Source: Roseomonas aerilata DSM 19363
GTDB taxonomy: Bacteria; Pseudomonadota; Alphaproteobacteria; Acetobacterales; Acetobacteraceae
DNA: 64,000 nucleotides
Assembly (NCBI RefSeq): GCF_000711725.1
Contig: NZ_JONP01000008.1
Location: 1 to 64,000, forward strand
Reading direction: 5' to 3'
In this document: piece after piece, positions 60,860 to 64,000 of the stretch
How the letters are laid out: every line of letters starts with the position of its first letter
Position numbering within the stretch: the stretch's first letter is position 1
The notes under the pieces: model-generated
What the model saw: the letters and a program-made list of their open reading frames with translations, nothing else
Told to the model about the DNA's origin: nothing
Databases searched by the model: none
Made by a program: the position numbers and the translations under genes

Positions 60860-61773
60860 TTCGCCAGCTCCGCCTCGATCTCCGGGATGAGCTTGAAGAT
60901 GTCGCCGACGAGGCCGTAGTCGGCCACCTGGAAGATCGGCGCCTCCTCGTCCTTGTTCACGGCGACGATCACCTTGCTGTCCTTCATGCCCGCGAGGTGC
61001 TGGATCGCGCCCGAGATGCCGAAGGCGATGTAGAGTTCGGGTGCCACGATCTTGCCGGTCTGGCCGACCTGCTGGTCGTTCGGGGCGTAGCCGGCATCGA
61101 CCGCGGCGCGCGAGGCGCCGACGGCAGCGCCGAGCTTGTCCGCGATGCCGTCGAGGATCTTGAAGTTCTCGGCCGAGCCGATCGCGCGGCCACCGGAGAC
61201 GACGATGCGGGCCGCCGTCAGCTCCGGCCGCTCGCTCTTCACCAGCTCGGCGTTCACGAAGGTGGAGACGCCGGGATCGGCCGCAGGCTGCGCGGGCTCG
61301 ACGGCCGCGCTGCCGCCCTCGGGGGCAGCGGGGTCGAAGGAGGCGGCGCGCACCGTCAGAACCTTCTTCGTGTCGGAGGACTGGACCGTGGCCAGCGCGT
61401 TGCCGGCATAGATCGGCCGCACGAAGGTGTCGGCGTCCACGATGCCCGAGATGTCGCTGATCGGCTGCACGTCGAGCAGGGCGGCGACGCGTGGCATGAC
61501 GTTCTTGCCGAGCGCGGAGCCCGGGGCGAGGATGTGGGTATAGCCCTCCGCGAGGGAGGCGATGAGGGCCGCGTCCGGCTCGGCCAGCATGTGCTCGGCC
61601 GGAGCGTGCAGAACCTTCGCCACGCCCTCGATCTTCGCACCGGCTCCGGCCACGGCCTCGGGCCCGATCACCAGCAGGTGGACATCGCCCAGCTTGCCGG
61701 CGGCGGCGATGGCCGAACGGGTCGGCTGGTTGATCGCCGCGTTGTCGTGGTCGGCGAGGACGAGGACCGTCAT
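60856..61773 (-). CDS. etfA: Electron transfer flavoprotein alpha subunit
   Basis: 305 residues. The C-terminal FAD-binding domain shows [54 protein letters not shown] and the terminal [17 protein letters not shown]. With EtfB it collects electrons from acyl-CoA and related dehydrogenases and passes them to ETF:quinone oxidoreductase. It overlaps etfB and hbd by 4 nt each. Confidence 0.97.
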   Translation of the reverse strand: MTVLVLADHDNAAINQPTRSAIAAAGKLGDVHLLVIGPEAVAGAGAKIEGVAKVLHAPAEHMLAEPDAALIASLAEGYTHILAPGSALGKNVMPRVAALLDVQPISDISGIVDADTFVRPIYAGNALATVQSSDTKKVLTVRAASFDPAAPEGGSAAVEPAQPAADPGVSTFVNAELVKSERPELTAARIVVSGGRAIGSAENFKILDGIADKLGAAVGASRAAVDAGYAPNDQQVGQTGKIVAPELYIAFGISGAIQHLAGMKDSKVIVAVNKDEEAPIFQVADYGLVGDIFKLIPEIEAELAK

Positions 61774-62522
61774 GGGATCACCTTCGCTTCGTTGCGCAGC
61801 TTCGAGACGAGCTCGGCGGCGGACGCCACCTTCACGCCGGCCTGGCGCTTCGGCGGCTCCTCGACCTTGATGACCTTCAGGCGGGGCGTCGTGTCCACGC
61901 CGAGATCGGCGGGCTTGACCGTCTCGATCGGCTTCTTGCGGGCCTTCATGATGTTCGGAAGGCTGGCGTAGCGCGGCTCGTTCAGCCGCAGGTCGGTGGT
62001 GACGATGGCCGGGAGCGTGAGCTTCACCGTCTCCTGGCCGCCATCCACCTCGCGGGTCACGCTCGCGCTGCCGTCCGCGACCTCGACCTTGTTGGCGAAG
62101 GTGCCCTGGCCCCAGCCGAGGAGGGCGGCCAGCATCTGGCCGGTCGCGTTCATGTCGTCGTCGATGGCCTGCTTGCCGAGGATGACCATCTGCGGGCCCT
62201 CCTTGTCCACGATGGCCTTCAGGATCTTGGCGACGGCGATCGGCTCGACCGTGTCCGTCGTCTCGACCAGGATGCCGCGGTCAGCGCCCATGGCGAGCGC
62301 GGTGCGAATCTGCTCCTGCGCCTGGGTGGGGCCGACGGAGACGGCGACGATCTCGGTCGCCACTCCCTTCTCCTTCAGGCGCACGGCCTCCTCGACGGCG
62401 ATCTCGTCGAAGGGGTTCATCGACATCTTCACGTTGGCGGTCTCGACGCCCGTGCCGTCCGGGCGAACCCGGACCTTCACGTTGTAGTCCACCACCCGCT
62501 TGACGGGGACGAGGAGCTTCAT
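61770..62522 (-). CDS. etfB: Electron transfer flavoprotein beta subunit
   Basis: 250 residues. [18 protein letters not shown] at the start, [21 protein letters not shown], the AMP-binding region and the ETF beta signature around [17 protein letters not shown] and [18 protein letters not shown]. First gene of the etfBA-hbd operon; the 214 nt upstream probably hold its promoter. Confidence 0.97.
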   Translation of the reverse strand: MKLLVPVKRVVDYNVKVRVRPDGTGVETANVKMSMNPFDEIAVEEAVRLKEKGVATEIVAVSVGPTQAQEQIRTALAMGADRGILVETTDTVEPIAVAKILKAIVDKEGPQMVILGKQAIDDDMNATGQMLAALLGWGQGTFANKVEVADGSASVTREVDGGQETVKLTLPAIVTTDLRLNEPRYASLPNIMKARKKPIETVKPADLGVDTTPRLKVIKVEEPPKRQAGVKVASAAELVSKLRNEAKVIP

Positions 62523-62736
62523 GCCCGGATTCTCATGATTGTTGGCGATCCTCTGCTGGGCAGCGGCCAGGGTCGGGGCCGGTGCGCTTGCGGGACCGTG
62601 GCGGGCCCCGGACAGGTGGGCAGGGCAAGGCGCGGCCGGAGCCGCGCGTGCCAGGAGTCAGCCGGGTCTATACGGCCCGCCCCCGGCGGCGACAAGCCAC
62701 GCGCCCGGCGGCAGCTGGCTGCTCGCCCGGCGGCCC

Positions 62737-62931
62737 TCAGCCCCGCATGAGGTAGAGGAGCAGGGCGAAGAGGGCGAGGGTAACGCCCTGCAGGGTGACG
62801 CGCCAGCGCATCAGGGCGTTGGATTTGTGGGAGTCGCTGCTTCCTCGGGCCATGCCGACCATGCCGTAGAAGAGGGTGCCCAGGGTGGCGAGCATCCCAA
62901 GGGCGACGAGGATGGTGAGGAATGTGATCAT
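62737..62931 (-). CDS. HIG1-domain twin-transmembrane protein
   Basis: 64 residues from ATG 62931. Two membrane helices (about 3-26 and 45-62) flank a polar loop with KSNALMRWRVTLQGV, the core of the hypoxia-induced (HIG1) family. Such proteins associate with respiratory complexes in mitochondria and alphaproteobacteria. It lies upstream of etfB in the same direction, with a 214-nt gap. Confidence 0.82.
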   Translation of the reverse strand: MITFLTILVALGMLATLGTLFYGMVGMARGSSDSHKSNALMRWRVTLQGVTLALFALLLYLMRG

Positions 62932-63066
62932 GACCGCCAGGATGTGGGCATGCCCGCCCACCCGGCAACGCCGGGCGCCCCGCAAAGAGGGAATGCCGGG
63001 GGTCGATTCGCTGCTTTTCCCCGCCCCTTCACAAGACTTGGCGGGCGTTTCGCCAACCCGGTCGCC

Positions 63067-63597
63067 TCAGTCGAGCGAGGCCGAGTGCCAGATCGACGGG
63101 CGCGCCGGCAGGATGAAGCCGTAGGCGGGGAAGACAGTATTCCCGATCACCGCCGCCGGCGGGTACCACACTCGCACCTCCGACCAGTCGTTGCGGGTGG
63201 AGACGTCGATCACCGGCTGGTCCCGCGCCACCCGCCCACGCAGCCCGCCCGAGGCCCAGTTGGCGTGGTCCACCCGGATCTCCCGCGGCCCGACCACGCG
63301 GGCGACGACCGCGACATGACCGTCCCGCAGGCGGGAGGTTCGCTGGAAAACAAGGACGGCGCCCTCGCGCGGCTGCTGCCCGCGCTGGTAGCGGCCCAGC
63401 GCCGCCTCCCACCACTGCCAGCCATCGCCGCGCAACTCGAGCCCCGAGCGGGCGCGGGCGTAGGGCACGCAGGACTGGTAGCTGTCGGAAGCCTCGTAGC
63501 CATAGCCCGCGGACGGGCCGCCCCGCGTGGACCCGCAGGCCGAGAGCGCCCCGCCGGCCAGCGCCAGCAACACGAGGCGCAGGAAGATTCCCGCCAC
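63067..63597 (-). CDS. CHAP-domain lipoprotein, probable peptidoglycan amidase
   Basis: 176 residues. The N-terminal signal with lipobox LSAC (Cys21) is followed by a CHAP domain: catalytic Cys43 in SYQSCVPYARARSG and His94 in RDGHVAVVARV, with the next polar residue likely in VDHANW. It is an NlpC/P60-like cysteine hydrolase anchored in the envelope, probably cutting peptidoglycan peptides. It is monocistronic and divergent from the GGDEF gene. Confidence 0.87.
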   Translation of the reverse strand: MAGIFLRLVLLALAGGALSACGSTRGGPSAGYGYEASDSYQSCVPYARARSGLELRGDGWQWWEAALGRYQRGQQPREGAVLVFQRTSRLRDGHVAVVARVVGPREIRVDHANWASGGLRGRVARDQPVIDVSTRNDWSEVRVWYPPAAVIGNTVFPAYGFILPARPSIWHSASLD

Positions 63598-63774
63598 GAT
63601 TGACCCATTCCCCCAGGTGGACCTCCCCCGAGGCCCGGGACCAGCCTAGCGTCAGCGGCCCGGCCTGTCAGCGCCCCGTAACGATCCCTTTGGGAAGGCG
63701 CCGTTTACCCCGCATCCACCGATTGCACCTAGGCTGTGCCGGTGGTTGTCGCGACAGGGGAGACGGTTGCGTCC

Positions 63775-64000
63775 ATGGATGGAATGATCGGTCCGCCGCC
63801 GGGTGGGGAGCGGGAAGGGCACTGCCCGGCCTGCGCGCGGCCGCTCTGGCAGGGCGATCATCTGACGGGCCTGGCCGACCGGCTGGAATTCCGAGCCCGG
63901 CTGAAGGAGGCCCTGTCCCCCAACCAGCCCTGCGACCGGAGCGCCCGCGAGAAGCGGCGCGAGGTCGTGGTGCTGCTCGTCGATCTCGACCGCTTCAAAT
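63775..64000 (+). CDS. GGDEF-domain protein, N-terminal part (partial)
   Basis: 75 codons from ATG 63775 open to the window edge; an in-frame GTG at 63742 is an alternative start. A short leader with a C-x2-C pair (HCPACARPL) leads directly into the GGDEF-domain start LTGLADRLEFRARL and the metal-binding strand VVVLLVDLDRFK. It should be a diguanylate cyclase making cyclic di-GMP, possibly with more domains beyond the edge. The near absence of an N-terminal sensor domain is unusual. Confidence 0.8.
   Translation, partial: MDGMIGPPPGGEREGHCPACARPLWQGDHLTGLADRLEFRARLKEALSPNQPCDRSAREKRREVVVLLVDLDRFK

Overview
The window is high-GC DNA, densely coding on both strands, with many 1-8 nt stop/start overlaps. 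The gene set fits an alphaproteobacterium, most likely an Acetobacteraceae member of Roseomonas type. Supporting genes are two Bug/TctC binding proteins plus TctAB, DUF992, DUF4170 and DUF2628 proteins, a bactofilin, the hslVU/his neighbourhood, UdgX with its radical-SAM partner, and an aryl-polyene-type operon. The taxon is an inference. No rRNA, tRNA, CRISPR array or transposase gene was seen.

Layout. 1-6.3 kb: a type I secretion locus on the minus strand, made of a peptidase-like ABC exporter, an HlyD adaptor and the N-terminus of a protein built only of octapeptide repeats, with a divergent NodT-type outer-membrane channel and a short FkbM-like remnant ORF. 6.3-9.1 kb: DEAD-box RNA helicase and NodB-like deacetylase. 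9.2-19.2 kb: a compact aryl-polyene-type operon (ACP, COG4648 membrane protein, AMP ligase, dehydratase, acyltransferase-LolA fusion, MMPL exporter, KS, chain-length factor, dehydratase, ketoreductase, NUDIX). 19.5-21.9 kb: two secreted proteins, one with EF-hands and one with five cysteine-paired repeats. 22.1-25.2 kb: tctCBA. 25.5-28.1 kb: GH15 and SDR operon. 28.5-36 kb: purH, hldE, an alpha/beta hydrolase, udgX and a radical-SAM protein.

36.1-45.7 kb: DUF4170 protein, helical secreted protein, adenosine kinase, bactofilin, lipoprotein, MFS exporter, then hisA, a GNAT gene, hisH, a DUF2628 gene, hisB and a TonB-like gene. 45.8-50.6 kb: hslVU, small lipoprotein, halogenase-like flavoprotein, azlCD. 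50.8-57.4 kb: small coiled-coil protein, cupin, flavin reductase, gloB, methyltransferase, DUF992 protein, SnoaL-like protein, orphan TctC, amidohydrolase. 57.4-59.9 kb: pcaGH with a divergent LysR regulator, and a 33-residue membrane microprotein. 60-64 kb: hbd-etfA-etfB, HIG1 protein, CHAP lipoprotein, and the start of a GGDEF protein cut by the window edge.

The most striking non-coding feature is a composite intergenic element of four successive palindromes, present in seven copies (about 19.2, 25.2, 30.1, 32.7, 39.8, 48.0 and 50.6 kb). Every copy lies between the 3' ends of two convergent genes, in either orientation. The most interesting coding features are the octad-repeat protein beside its own exporter, the acyltransferase-LolA fusion in the polyene operon, and several short genes that a length cut-off would miss.
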